Counted from the stretch's first letter, positions 40,895-49,209 are shown. The stretch: 64,000 nt of DNA from UBA7672 sp034439955 (GCA_034439955.1 JAWXBJ010000090.1:28943-92942); one strand, 5' to 3'. Made by a program: numbers and translations. The notes: generated from the letters alone by a model not told the origin.

Positions 40895-42257
40895 TCTCGA
40901 TGACCACCGGGCCGTCCGGTCCCGTCTTGATGTCGACGCCGTAAAAGCCGTCTCCGATCAGGTTGGCCGCGCGGACGCCCACATCAACCACGTCCGCAGG
41001 CGCCTCGGCAACGGAGAGCGACCGGAAGCCGCCCTCGATCGAGCGGCCGTCCAGCTTGTGGTTGATGATCTGCCAGTGGCCGCGCGCCATCTTGTACTGG
41101 CAGACAAAGATCGCGCGCCGGTCCAGCACGCCCACGCGCCAGTCAAAATCGGTTGGCGTGAACTTCTGGGCGATGACGAGGTCGGTGTCTTCGAGAAAGT
41201 CATGAACGATGGTCCGCAGCTCGGCCATGTCGCCGGCCTTCTTGATTCCGCGCGAGAACGACCCGTCCGGGATCTTCAGCACGAGCGGGAAGCTCAGCCG
41301 GTCCGCGACTTCCACGAGGTTGGTCTTGTCCTGAACGATCATGGTCTCGGGCGAGGGGAGGCCGGCGCCCGTGAGGCGCTCCCAAAGATAGACCTTGTTG
41401 GTGCACCGCATCATCGAGATCGGATCGTCGATGACCGGCATGCCCTCGGCCCAGGCCCGTCTGGCGAACCGGTAGGTATGATTGGTGATTGAGGTCGTCT
41501 CGCGGATGCAGAGCGCGTCGAATTCGGCCAGCTTGGCCAGGTCCTTCTTGGTGATCGGTTCGATCTCGACGCCGTCCTTTTCGGCGAGGCGGGCCCAGTG
41601 CTTGAGGGATTCGACGCTGGACGGCGCGAGCTGCTCGTTCGGATCGTAGAGAACGGCGATCGAGTGTTTCGCCACAGTTCGGGCCTTGGGCGATTTCCAG
41701 ACCCTGCCTGTGTACTTCGTGAGGGCCTCGATAAAGAGCTTGAGGTCGTCGCCCTTGAGCTGGGTGAAGGGCGTCAGCTTGATGCGCTTGATCTTGACCC
41801 ATGGCGAGCCATTCACGGCGGTCGTGACGACAAGGGCGGGCGCCCGATACCAGTCGAACAACAGGCGGCCGAAGCGCTTGAAACGTTCGTCCTCGGTCTC
41901 GCCAAAGCATATGACGATGCGCTCGGGGATGGCCAGCTTGTCGCTGGCCCTCGTCCGGTCCTTGTTGAGAGCCTCCTCGGGGTCGGGGACGGCCTCCTCC
42001 GATCCGTCGGCGTCGTAGAGGTCCAGCATCGTCTCGACGCTCGGCACCACGCGGTGGCCGCGCGCTTCGGCCAGCAGCGACGCGTAGTAGCCGTCCGTCT
42101 GGTAGTTGTAGTTGCGGGTGAGGTTGATGATCTTCGGCCGCGACCCGGACAACAGCTTTGGCTGCAACACGTAGTCGCGCGTCGTCATCATGCGGAATGG
42201 CGCGCCAAGGGTCGCGAGATCACGCAGATCGTCCGCGATCAGTATCCAGTCTCTCAT
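40791..42257 (-). CDS. RimK-like ATP-grasp ligase with N-terminal RLAN domain
   Basis: 488 residues. N-terminal RLAN (RimK-like ATP-grasp N-terminal) domain shown by PKIINLTRNYNYQTDGYYAS and LLAEARGHRVVPSVET (about residues 42-78), then a RimK-type ATP-grasp domain: ATP-binding FPLVLKIPDGSFSRGIKK, metal-binding GFYGVDIKTGPDGPVVIEIN and DNPNLEHGIED. The family is predicted to form amide bonds between an amino acid and a peptide or small molecule (Iyer and colleagues' amidoligase survey). The start overlaps the GNAT gene stop by four bases, so they form an operon. Confidence 0.88.
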   Translation of the reverse strand: MRDWILIADDLRDLATLGAPFRMMTTRDYVLQPKLLSGSRPKIINLTRNYNYQTDGYYASLLAEARGHRVVPSVETMLDLYDADGSEEAVPDPEEALNKDRTRASDKLAIPERIVICFGETEDERFKRFGRLLFDWYRAPALVVTTAVNGSPWVKIKRIKLTPFTQLKGDDLKLFIEALTKYTGRVWKSPKARTVAKHSIAVLYDPNEQLAPSSVESLKHWARLAEKDGVEIEPITKKDLAKLAEFDALCIRETTSITNHTYRFARRAWAEGMPVIDDPISMMRCTNKVYLWERLTGAGLPSPETMIVQDKTNLVEVADRLSFPLVLKIPDGSFSRGIKKAGDMAELRTIVHDFLEDTDLVIAQKFTPTDFDWRVGVLDRRAIFVCQYKMARGHWQIINHKLDGRSIEGGFRSLSVAEAPADVVDVGVRAANLIGDGFYGVDIKTGPDGPVVIEINDNPNLEHGIEDASEKNAVWSHLTDWFVRRLNA

Positions 42258-42742
42258 GCGGCCCGGACCCCCGACCGCGCACCCAGCGGTTTTTCCAGAC
42301 GCAATGCGGGCGATCCATCCTCGTAATAGTTTTCATGCCGCCCAAACTGCACATAGCCCAGCTTTCGATAAAGCCGGATGGCGGCGTCATTGTCGATCCG
42401 CACTTCGAGACGCAGGACCGAGCAACCCCTTCTCGATCCAGCAGCTTCGCAGGCATCGATGAGGGCTCTGGCAATGCCGGACCCGCGCGCTTCGGGTGCG
42501 GTGGCGATCGAATAGAGCCGGGCGATGCGCGTCGTCCGCCGGTAGAAAACCAGGCCATACCCCACGACGTCCAAATTAAGCTCGGCAACAAGCACGTCGC
42601 ACGTCTCCGAGGCTATGTGATGGCTGAGACTGCGGCGAGACAGGCGATCGGCGACGAACGATGCCGCTTCGATCCGCTCCACGGACTCGATATCATTCAG
42701 TCTTGCGGCGCGAACCGCCACGCGCGACCCGGAGGGGTCCAT
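42254..42742 (-). CDS. GNAT acetyltransferase paired with the RLAN ligase
   Basis: 162 residues from the ATG at 42742, which has ggagcg upstream; an in-frame ATG at 42784 would add 14 residues (MSVIRRPCCWSDIS) without a ribosome-binding site. GNAT signature: RLYSIATAPEARGSGIARAL binds acetyl-CoA, followed by LRLEVRIDNDAAIRLYRKLG. Upstream partner in a two-gene unit with the RLAN ligase (four-base overlap), a combination known in many proteobacteria. Probably acetylates an amine of the substrate or product of the ligase. Confidence 0.85.
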   Translation of the reverse strand: MDPSGSRVAVRAARLNDIESVERIEAASFVADRLSRRSLSHHIASETCDVLVAELNLDVVGYGLVFYRRTTRIARLYSIATAPEARGSGIARALIDACEAAGSRRGCSVLRLEVRIDNDAAIRLYRKLGYVQFGRHENYYEDGSPALRLEKPLGARSGVRAA

Positions 42743-42945
42743 GGAAATATCGCTCCAGCAACAAGGTCGCCGAATAACGCTCATGGGCGGGCACTGTCGA
42801 GTGTCTTTTGATTGAGCCTCTCAGGAAATCGCAGCGGGCTGTGGATGGCAGCGCCAAAGCGACCAGAATCCCTGCGCCACATGCTGAAACCCTTGTCGTC
42901 AGCCAAGCGTATTGCAATGGGGCCAGAAGGAGACAAAGGGCGCTA

Positions 42946-43152
42946 ATGGAACGCAAGATCGAGGCGACAAGGCGGAGCATGCAGGTACACGCGGAGCTGG
43001 CTGTCCGGCTCATGGACATCATGTTGCGAACCACAAGGCCCGAGGAAAAGATCCAGGCAGAGCACCGGCTTGAACTGATCGAACGCACACTTTGGCGCAA
43101 CCACGCCACGCTCCGGCGTTTGAGGGCCGACCCGCGCGCCCCGCCGGTTTAG
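42946..43152 (+). CDS. Small helical protein of unknown function
   Basis: 68 residues from ATG 42946, preceded by an A/G-rich stretch with aaggag. Composition is helix-forming and charged (MERKIEATRRSMQVHAELAV, EEKIQAEHRLELIERTLWR), likely a short coiled coil. The same frame is open from 42808 but that portion is low-quality. Its stop overlaps the convergent hemB stop by four bases. No family recognised. Confidence 0.5.
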   Translation: MERKIEATRRSMQVHAELAVRLMDIMLRTTRPEEKIQAEHRLELIERTLWRNHATLRRLRADPRAPPV

Positions 43153-44153
43153 CCAAGCAGCTCGGCCGCGCGCTCGGCGAAATAGGTAATGACCCCTGCG
43201 GCGCCTGCCCGCTTGAAGCATGACATCGTCTCGATGATGGCGCGATCTTCGTCGAGCCAGCCCTCGCGCGCCCCGGCCTTGATCTGCGCGTATTCTCCGG
43301 AAATCTGGAAGGCGAGCGTTGGCACGCCAAATTCCGCCGAGACGCGCTGCACGATGTCGAGGTAGGGAAGGCCCGGCTTCACCATCACCATGTCGGCGCC
43401 TTCCTCGATGTCCATGGCGACCTCGCGCAGAGCCTCCTCGGTGTTGCCGAAGTCCATCTGATAGGTTTTCTTGTCGCCCTTGAGTACCGCCGAGGTGCCG
43501 ACCGCGTCGCGGTAGGGGCCATAGAAGGCCGAGGCGTATTTGGCGGCGTAGGACAGGATCATCACCCGCTCGAAGCCTTCGCTGTCGAGGTGATCGCGAA
43601 TGGCGCCGATCCGGCCATCCATCATGTCCGAGGGCGCGACGATGTCGGCGCCGGCCCGGGCCTGCACGAGCGCCTGTTCGGTGAGCGCCCCGACGGTTTC
43701 ATCGTTCACGACATAACCGGTCTCATCCAGCAGCCCGTCATGACCGTGGCTGGTGAACGGGTCGAGCGCGACATCGCAGGCGACGCCTATGTCCGGCGCG
43801 GCCGCCTTGATGGCCTTGATGACGTTGGGGATCAGTCCGTCCGGATTGCCGGCCTCCGACCCGGCCTCGTCTTTCCTGGCGGCGTTGATGTGTGGAAAGA
43901 TTGCGAAGGCCGGTATCCCGAGCTCGCGCGCCCGGACAGCCATCCGGGCGGCCTCGTCAATGTTGAGGCGGTCAAGCCCCGGCATCGATTTCACCGGGAT
44001 GCGTTTTTCCGCGCCGTCATGGACGATCATGCCCCAGACGATGTCGTCTGGCGTCGGACGGGTCTCGCGCACGAGCCGCCGCGTCCAGTCATTCTGTCTC
44101 AGGCGGCGAAGGCGGGTCGCTGGGAAAGCGCCGGTGACGATCGATCGGGGCAT
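43149..44153 (-). CDS. hemB: Delta-aminolevulinic acid dehydratase, zinc-cysteine-free type
   Basis: Porphobilinogen synthase, the second step of haem synthesis after hemA (at 49210). 334 residues. The active-site lysines are in YAAKYASAFYGPYRDA and MVMVKPGLPYLDIV. The metal site reads DVALDPFTSHGHDG in place of the cysteine-rich zinc motif, the magnesium-type variant of alphaproteobacteria. Flanked by two unrelated acetyltransferase genes. Confidence 0.96.
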   Translation of the reverse strand: MPRSIVTGAFPATRLRRLRQNDWTRRLVRETRPTPDDIVWGMIVHDGAEKRIPVKSMPGLDRLNIDEAARMAVRARELGIPAFAIFPHINAARKDEAGSEAGNPDGLIPNVIKAIKAAAPDIGVACDVALDPFTSHGHDGLLDETGYVVNDETVGALTEQALVQARAGADIVAPSDMMDGRIGAIRDHLDSEGFERVMILSYAAKYASAFYGPYRDAVGTSAVLKGDKKTYQMDFGNTEEALREVAMDIEEGADMVMVKPGLPYLDIVQRVSAEFGVPTLAFQISGEYAQIKAGAREGWLDEDRAIIETMSCFKRAGAAGVITYFAERAAELLG

Positions 44154-44217
44154 GACTTCCTCGCTCGCTGGACGCCATCGGGCGGAACGCTGTCGTCCGC
44201 CAGCCCGACTTGAATTG

Positions 44218-44784
44218 TCAGCGATCGGTTGCGGCCTTTACCGGTCGCTGCATAAAGCATCTCAGCCGGACGTCCATGGTCAGCGTCTGGAGCTGCCGGA
44301 TGTCGCGCTGCCAGTCTGCCAGCCGCCACTCCGGAATCTCACGGAAGCCCAGCTTGCGGTAAAAGGGACCGTTCCACGGCACTTTCCGAAACGTCGAGAG
44401 CGAGATTCGCCTGTGGGTCCGGCTTTCGGCTTCCTGGAACGCCCGCCGCACCAGCCTGCCGCCGAGGCCTTGCCGGCCGTGTCGCGGCATGACCGAGAGC
44501 TGGTCGAGGTAAAGGTCCGCCCCGCGGTCGGAACAGAGCGCAAAGCCCGCCAGCTCCTCCATCTCATCGACCGCGACCCAGACCAGCCCGTCTCCGAAGC
44601 CCTTTCTCAGGCGATCCTCGGGGATGGGCTCGCCCGGCTCGCCAGAGGGTCCGAAGTCGATGAGGCCGCTGCCCCGGAAAAGGGTCGCGGAGGCGAGATC
44701 GATGTTCTGGAGTTCCCCCACCTCGTTCCCGCGCGCGGGGCGGATACGATATTGCGGGGCCGTTTCTGAGATCAGGGTCGCCAT
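44218..44784 (-). CDS. GNAT-family acetyltransferase
   Basis: 188 residues. Acetyl-CoA-binding motif QLSVMPRHGRQGLGGRLVRR, followed by the GNAT beta-bulge region STFRKVPWNGPFYRKLGFRE. The substrate is unknown. It lies 64 bases upstream of hemB on the same strand and is divergent from the acyl-CoA dehydrogenase gene; a 13-bp palindrome sits in the divergent gap. Confidence 0.88.
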   Translation of the reverse strand: MATLISETAPQYRIRPARGNEVGELQNIDLASATLFRGSGLIDFGPSGEPGEPIPEDRLRKGFGDGLVWVAVDEMEELAGFALCSDRGADLYLDQLSVMPRHGRQGLGGRLVRRAFQEAESRTHRRISLSTFRKVPWNGPFYRKLGFREIPEWRLADWQRDIRQLQTLTMDVRLRCFMQRPVKAATDR

Positions 44785-44846
44785 CGGATCTTTGCCAGCC
44801 TGTGCGCCAGTCTTGGGGAGGTCTATAGGAGAAACATCGGTTCGGA

Positions 44847-44859
44847 CTTGCTAAGCAAG
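44847..44859. promoter_or_regulatory. 13-bp perfect palindrome, candidate operator
   Basis: CTTGCT-A-AGCAAG in the 116-base divergent gap between the GNAT gene and the acyl-CoA dehydrogenase gene, 41 bases before the latter's start. Size and symmetry suit a TetR- or MerR-type repressor. No regulator gene of that kind is adjacent. Confidence 0.35.
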
Positions 44860-44900
44860 CCTGAAGAGTAACGCACGCCGCCGCGTCGGGAACAGGGCAG

Positions 44901-46055
44901 ATGACAGCTGAATTCACTGACGAGCAAAGGCTGATTCGCGAGACGGCGTCTTCCTTTGCGACCGCTCGCCTTCGGCCGTTCGCGGCGCAATGGGATGAAA
45001 ACAAACACTTTCCTGTGGACGTCATCCGCTCCACCGCCGAACTCGGTCTGGCGGGACTTTATGTCGGTGAGGATGTGGGCGGCTCCGGCCTCAGCCGGCT
45101 CGATGCCGTGATTGTGTTCGAGCAGCTTTCGATGGGCTGCGTCTCCACCGCCGCCTTCCTTTCCATCCACAACATGTGCGCCGGCATGATCGACCGCTTC
45201 GGGACGGAAGAGATGCGCCGGGAATGGCTGCCCCGCCTCACCTCGATGGAGCTGATGGCGAGCTACTGCCTCACCGAGCCAGGGTCGGGGTCGGACGCGG
45301 CGGCCCTGCGCACACAGGCGGTCCGGCATCGCGGCGCCAAAGACGAGGGAGACTATGTCCTCAACGGCTCCAAGGCCTTCATTTCGGGCGCCGGGGCAAG
45401 CGACCTCTATGTCGTGATGACCCGGACAGGCGCCGACGGCCCGAATGGCGTCTCGGCGTTTCTCGTTCTGGCGACGGACAGGGGCGTCTCGTTTGGCGCT
45501 GCCGAAAAGAAGATGGGCTGGCATTCCCAGCCGACCCGCGCCGTGATCCTGGAGGATGTCCGCATTCCGGCCAGCCGGCGGATCGGGGCGGAAGGCGACG
45601 GCTTCCGCTTCGCCATGGCGGGGCTGGACGGCGGGCGCCTCAACATCGCCGCGTGTTCGCTTGGCGGCATGCAGGAGGCGCTGGACAGGACGCTGGCCTA
45701 TACCAGAGAGCGCCGCCAGTTCGGCCAGGCCATCGCCGATTTCCAGACCGTCCAGTTCAGACTCGCCGACATGGAGACCGAGACGCAGGCCGCCCGCGTG
45801 ATGCTGTATGCGGCGGCGCGGGCGCTGGATGCAAAAGCGCCTGACGCCACGCGCTGGTGCGCCATGGCCAAGCGCTTTGTGACGGACACGGGGTTCAAGG
45901 TCGCCAACGACGCTTTGCAGCTTCATGGCGGCTATGGCTATCTCGCGGACTACGGGATCGAGCGCATCGTCCGCGACCTGCGCGTGCACCAGATTCTCGA
46001 AGGCACGAACGAGATCATGCGGGTGATCATCTCGCGCGACATGCTGAAGCAGTAG
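44901..46055 (+). CDS. Acyl-CoA dehydrogenase, isobutyryl-CoA dehydrogenase-like
   Basis: FAD-dependent oxidation of a short branched acyl-CoA. 384 residues. Strong likeness to the ACAD8 group: LSIHNMCAGMIDRFGTEE, SYCLTEPGSGSDAAALRTQA, LNGSKAFISGAGASDLYVVM, GWHSQPTRAVILED, and the catalytic Glu in HQILEGTNEIMRVI. The next gene, a 3-hydroxyisobutyryl-CoA hydrolase, starts immediately after the stop, which supports a role in valine degradation (isobutyryl-CoA to methacrylyl-CoA). Confidence 0.93.
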   Translation: MTAEFTDEQRLIRETASSFATARLRPFAAQWDENKHFPVDVIRSTAELGLAGLYVGEDVGGSGLSRLDAVIVFEQLSMGCVSTAAFLSIHNMCAGMIDRFGTEEMRREWLPRLTSMELMASYCLTEPGSGSDAAALRTQAVRHRGAKDEGDYVLNGSKAFISGAGASDLYVVMTRTGADGPNGVSAFLVLATDRGVSFGAAEKKMGWHSQPTRAVILEDVRIPASRRIGAEGDGFRFAMAGLDGGRLNIAACSLGGMQEALDRTLAYTRERRQFGQAIADFQTVQFRLADMETETQAARVMLYAAARALDAKAPDATRWCAMAKRFVTDTGFKVANDALQLHGGYGYLADYGIERIVRDLRVHQILEGTNEIMRVIISRDMLKQ

Positions 46056-47084
46056 ATGGCAGACGTCATCATCCACCGACAGGGCGTCGCCGGGCGCATC
46101 ACGCTCAACCGCCCATCGGCGCTGCACGCCCTCAACGAGGAGATGTGCCTCGCCATGGACGCCGCCCTGATCGCCTGGCGCGACGATCCCGAGATCGAGC
46201 TGGTGGTGATCGACCATGCTGACGGCACAAGGGGCTTCTGCGCCGGCGGCGACATCCGCATGCTGGCCGAAAGCGGTGCAGCCGATAGCTCGGCGGCGAT
46301 GGCGTTCTTCGCGGCCGAGTACCGGCTGAATGCGCGCATCAAGAACTACCCCAAGCCCTATGTCGCCTTCATGGACGGCGTCACCATGGGCGGCGGCGTT
46401 GGCATCAGCGTCCACGGCTCGCACCGTGTCGCGACGGAGCGCACGAACTTCGCCATGCCTGAGACGGGCATCGGTCTTTTTCCGGACGTTGGCGGCGGCT
46501 GGTTCCTGCCGCGCCTTGGCCCACCGCTCGGCATGTGGCTGGCGCTCACCGGCGAGCGGCTGAAGGGCGGCGATGTTGTGGCGGCAGGGATCGGCACCCA
46601 CTTCGTCGAGGCGGCGGTGACCGGCGTCGTCAAGGACTCGATCTGCGAGGGGGGCCTTGCGCTGCTCGACGCGATGGACTGGGACGAGACCGCCACGTTC
46701 GAGACCTATATCGACGCGATCCAGCGCTGTTTCTGGAAGCCGGGCGTCGAGGAAATCTTCGCGGCTCTGGAGGAGGAAGGCGGAGAATGGGCGGCCCGCC
46801 AGCTCGCGACCCTGAAAACCAAATCGCCCCAGACGCTGAAGGTCGCGCATCGCCAGCTGGCGCTCGGCCTCCACGCCAGGACGTTCGAGGACAATATGCG
46901 GATGGAGTTTCGCATCGGCTCGCGGGTCGTCTCGCGCCATGATTTCCAGGAGGGCGTCCGAGCCATCATCATCGACAAGGACAATGCGCCGGCCTGGAAT
47001 CCGGCGACGCTTTCTGGCGTGACCGACGAGATGCTGGACGAAATCTTCGCCCCGCTGGATGGCGGCGAGCTTCAGTTCGATTGA
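46056..47084 (+). CDS. 3-hydroxyisobutyryl-CoA hydrolase (enoyl-CoA hydratase fold)
   Basis: 342 residues of the crotonase fold, HIBCH subgroup: GFCAGGDIRMLAES and the oxyanion region DGVTMGGGVGISVHG, then NFAMPETGIGLFPDVGGGW with the catalytic Glu, and the family C-terminus MRMEFRIGSRVVSRHDFQEG. It hydrolyses 3-hydroxyisobutyryl-CoA to free 3-hydroxyisobutyrate, avoiding build-up of methacrylyl-CoA. ATG directly follows the dehydrogenase stop, so they form an operon; the later step (mmsB) is not here. Confidence 0.92.
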   Translation: MADVIIHRQGVAGRITLNRPSALHALNEEMCLAMDAALIAWRDDPEIELVVIDHADGTRGFCAGGDIRMLAESGAADSSAAMAFFAAEYRLNARIKNYPKPYVAFMDGVTMGGGVGISVHGSHRVATERTNFAMPETGIGLFPDVGGGWFLPRLGPPLGMWLALTGERLKGGDVVAAGIGTHFVEAAVTGVVKDSICEGGLALLDAMDWDETATFETYIDAIQRCFWKPGVEEIFAALEEEGGEWAARQLATLKTKSPQTLKVAHRQLALGLHARTFEDNMRMEFRIGSRVVSRHDFQEGVRAIIIDKDNAPAWNPATLSGVTDEMLDEIFAPLDGGELQFD

Positions 47085-47213
47085 CTGGCACTCCCCGCGC
47101 TTTGGCTCCACTAGACTTCTGAGTGAGGCATGAGACCTCGCCAGATACGTCAAACTTCGAAAGGGGCGTTTACTTCCCGCTCACAATAAAGAACAAATCT
47201 AAACTGCCGGAAA

Positions 47214-47247
47214 TCTAAGATAAACTACAACAAAATTGTCTTTCTTA
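47214..47247. promoter_or_regulatory. Imperfect inverted repeat before the MarR-type gene
   Basis: Ctaaga (47214-47219) and tcttag (47242-47247) with partly matching inner bases, in a 248-base AT-rich gap. It lies about 86 bases before the start at 47333 and could be an autoregulatory site. Elsewhere in this gap I see no gene. Confidence 0.3.
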
Positions 47248-47332
47248 GCGATTGTTTAGCCATCCCCATGTAGTGTCATCATCAAGCCCAGACAAAACGG
47301 GCGCGACACAAAAAACAAGAATAGTGGTGGTG

Positions 47333-47833
47333 ATGATGTTGAACGCGAAAGTCCGGGTCGCTGGCAATGAAGACGTTGTCGAGCAGTCCTTCCTGAAGGC
47401 TCTCTCCTTGCTGGAGCAGGCGCATCGCCGCCTGCATGACGTCGTCAAGGACAATCTGGAGCGGGGCGGCGAGCGCTCGCTGACCGGCGTTCAGGCCCTC
47501 CTGATCTATGAGATCGGCGAGACCGAAACGCCTGCCAGCGCGCTGCGCGCTCGCGGGTCCTTCGCCGGCACATCGATGTCCTACAACGTCAAGAAACTTC
47601 AGGATGGCGGTTATCTCATCCAGACCCGCTCCAGCGACGATCGCCGCACGGTTCGTCTCAAGCTGACGCCTTCGGGCAAGGCTGTCCGCGCCCGCGTCGC
47701 GCAACTCTTCGAGAAGCAGGCCTCGGCGCTTGAGCCGACCGCCAGCGTTCGCGCGGACGATCTGGAACAGTTCAACAAGACGGTCGCCCGCCTGGAACGC
47801 TTCTGGTCCGACCAGATCCGCTACCAGCTCTGA
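47333..47833 (+). CDS. MarR-family transcriptional regulator, LdtR-like
   Basis: 166 residues from ATG 47333 (MMLNAKVRVAGNEDVVEQSF), with a second ATG at 47336. Matches the LdtR group known from Liberibacter and Sinorhizobium: VEQSFLKALSLLEQAHRRLHDV, then a winged helix with TGVQALLIYEIGETETPASA and SYNVKKLQDGGYLIQTRSSDDRRTV. LdtR controls an L,D-transpeptidase and stress genes in those species; targets here are unknown. An in-frame extension from 47252 was rejected because the family begins at the NAKVR segment. Confidence 0.85.
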   Translation: MMLNAKVRVAGNEDVVEQSFLKALSLLEQAHRRLHDVVKDNLERGGERSLTGVQALLIYEIGETETPASALRARGSFAGTSMSYNVKKLQDGGYLIQTRSSDDRRTVRLKLTPSGKAVRARVAQLFEKQASALEPTASVRADDLEQFNKTVARLERFWSDQIRYQL

Positions 47834-47913
47834 TCGGTCGTCAGAAGTCCTTCAGCGCCCGCCTCGTGCTCCGACAGGTTTAGCATGAGGCGGTTTGTCA
47901 AAATCATCCTGAT

Positions 47914-47943
47914 CCGCCTTCAGATGAAATCGTCTGAAGGCGG
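47914..47943. terminator. Strong hairpin between convergent genes, probable bidirectional terminator
   Basis: Perfect 11-bp inverted repeat ccgccttcaga (47914-47924) with tctgaaggcgg (47933-47943), 8-base loop. It lies midway in the 220-base gap between the stops of the LdtR-like gene and the exported protein gene. On the minus strand it is followed by a T-bearing stretch (gattttg). Nothing else was seen in this gap. Confidence 0.6.
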
Positions 47944-48053
47944 CTGATGTGGTCATCCGGCCAGACCCGGAGCAACTGGCGCAAGACTGGTTGTCAAAAG
48001 ACTGGATCGGCCTCTCCGCCGGCCTCGCCTTGCGAGCGCCGGCGGTTTTGTTT

Positions 48054-48980
48054 TCACGGTTTCGCTTTCATAGCCCGCGTCTCGACCACACGGGCGCCAG
48101 AAAGAATGTTGGCGAGCGAGTAGTTGCCCTCATGGCAGCTTGCTTCGAACATGCGCGCCTTGGTGCGGACCAGAGTGAACGCGACGCGCATCGGGGCGAT
48201 AAACATGCCGGAGTCCTCAAGTGTATATTCGTATGAAAGTTCGTTAGGTTCACTGAAACGCAGGCTCTCGGTGAGTTTTCGTATTGCTTGCCCTTCCGTC
48301 CCCGGCGGAGAGGCAGGATCGGGGCGAAGCAGTCTTGTTTCTATGACCAGGACATCGCCTTCCCAGTGACCGGTCGATTCGCCCATAGTCGACACAAGCG
48401 CTGCTGGTCTATTCCGAGCGACAAAGGCGATGATCCGCGCTTCAGCCATGTCTTCGGTGTTGATCACGACATGATCGTCCGTTTGGACGATCAACCTGTT
48501 CATGTTGCCGGGCGAGATCGAGAGCGGTGTGTTTCCGGGACCGCGTATGCATCGTTCCCAAAGGTTGCGAGCCTCCGGGTCTTCCGCCCGATCGCGAACA
48601 TCCTTGATGGTCTTCGCCCAGTCCCGGGCCTCTGGGGTCAGCGGAAGTTTTCCGTCCGCCGGCTCGACAATCAGTGACGTGCGGAAGCCGCCGCCAGCCG
48701 CCGGCATCAAGGTTCCCCAGTCGAAGTCCTCATCGGGATGAAGACCTGTCAAGGCGGCAGCGCGCTTGTCCAATGCTGCGATGAGGCCCCGGACCTGCTC
48801 GGCATGGACAATGGGACCATCGGCCTCATCCAAGCGTTCGAGCGGCGTTCGCCACCTGCTTTCCCATACGCCGTGGAAGTCGGGGCGTCCGTCGGTGGTG
48901 CGGGGGATGTCATGCGACTGCGCATGGGCCTGAGCGACCGACCCAACCAGAGTCGCCAGAACCAGAAGCCGCTTCAACAT
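48054..48980 (-). CDS. Exported protein of unknown function (WEGD-LVIET type)
   Basis: 308 residues with a signal peptide (MLKRLLVLATLVGSVAQAHA). The mature part carries TTDGRPDFHGVWESRW near the start, GHWEGDVLVIETRLL in the middle and CHEGNYSLANILSGAR at the end. This set recurs in exported proteins of Acidobacteria and sphingomonads as I recall (DGKPDLSGVW, EGDTLVVET, ExNxxMxxIL), with no function assigned. It stands alone on the minus strand, divergent from hemA by about 230 bases. Confidence 0.8.
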   Translation of the reverse strand: MLKRLLVLATLVGSVAQAHAQSHDIPRTTDGRPDFHGVWESRWRTPLERLDEADGPIVHAEQVRGLIAALDKRAAALTGLHPDEDFDWGTLMPAAGGGFRTSLIVEPADGKLPLTPEARDWAKTIKDVRDRAEDPEARNLWERCIRGPGNTPLSISPGNMNRLIVQTDDHVVINTEDMAEARIIAFVARNRPAALVSTMGESTGHWEGDVLVIETRLLRPDPASPPGTEGQAIRKLTESLRFSEPNELSYEYTLEDSGMFIAPMRVAFTLVRTKARMFEASCHEGNYSLANILSGARVVETRAMKAKP

Positions 48981-49116
48981 GATCCTGTCCCCGCCCCGGT
49001 CGGGGCGATGGGATTATTGCTCAATCGCATCGGGGCGGCCAGTGGCTGACAGACCCCGCAGTTGCGAACCGTTCGCAAAAAATCCAGAGATGTGAAGGCG
49101 CTACACGCAGTTGCGT

Positions 49117-49130
49117 TTGACATGCGTCTA
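49117..49130 (+). promoter_or_regulatory. Candidate FnrL/FixK-like box upstream of hemA
   Basis: TTGAC-atgc-GTCTA differs by one base from the perfect dyad TTGAC-N4-GTCAA, and matches the Fnr/FixK consensus TTGAT-N4-ATCAA at seven of ten positions. It lies 80 bases before the chosen hemA start. FnrL controls hemA in Rhodobacter, which makes the placement plausible. Alternatively TTGACA is a -35 hexamer. Confidence 0.35.
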
Positions 49131-49209
49131 GGAAAGGAGAGGCTTGGGCGCTAACTTGAACGTCACGCGCCCGGCAGAAGCGTGCATGTCGGCCAAAGAG
49201 AAACGACCC

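Noticed and set aside
44823..47153. 776-codon open frame on the minus strand
   Set aside because: It is the antisense shadow of the acyl-CoA dehydrogenase and 3-hydroxyisobutyryl-CoA hydrolase genes; high third-position GC keeps the opposite frame free of stops. No recognisable motifs and His/Arg-rich composition.
47949..48236. 95-codon plus-strand frame after the LdtR-like gene
   Set aside because: Mostly antisense to the well-supported exported protein gene; no family pattern.
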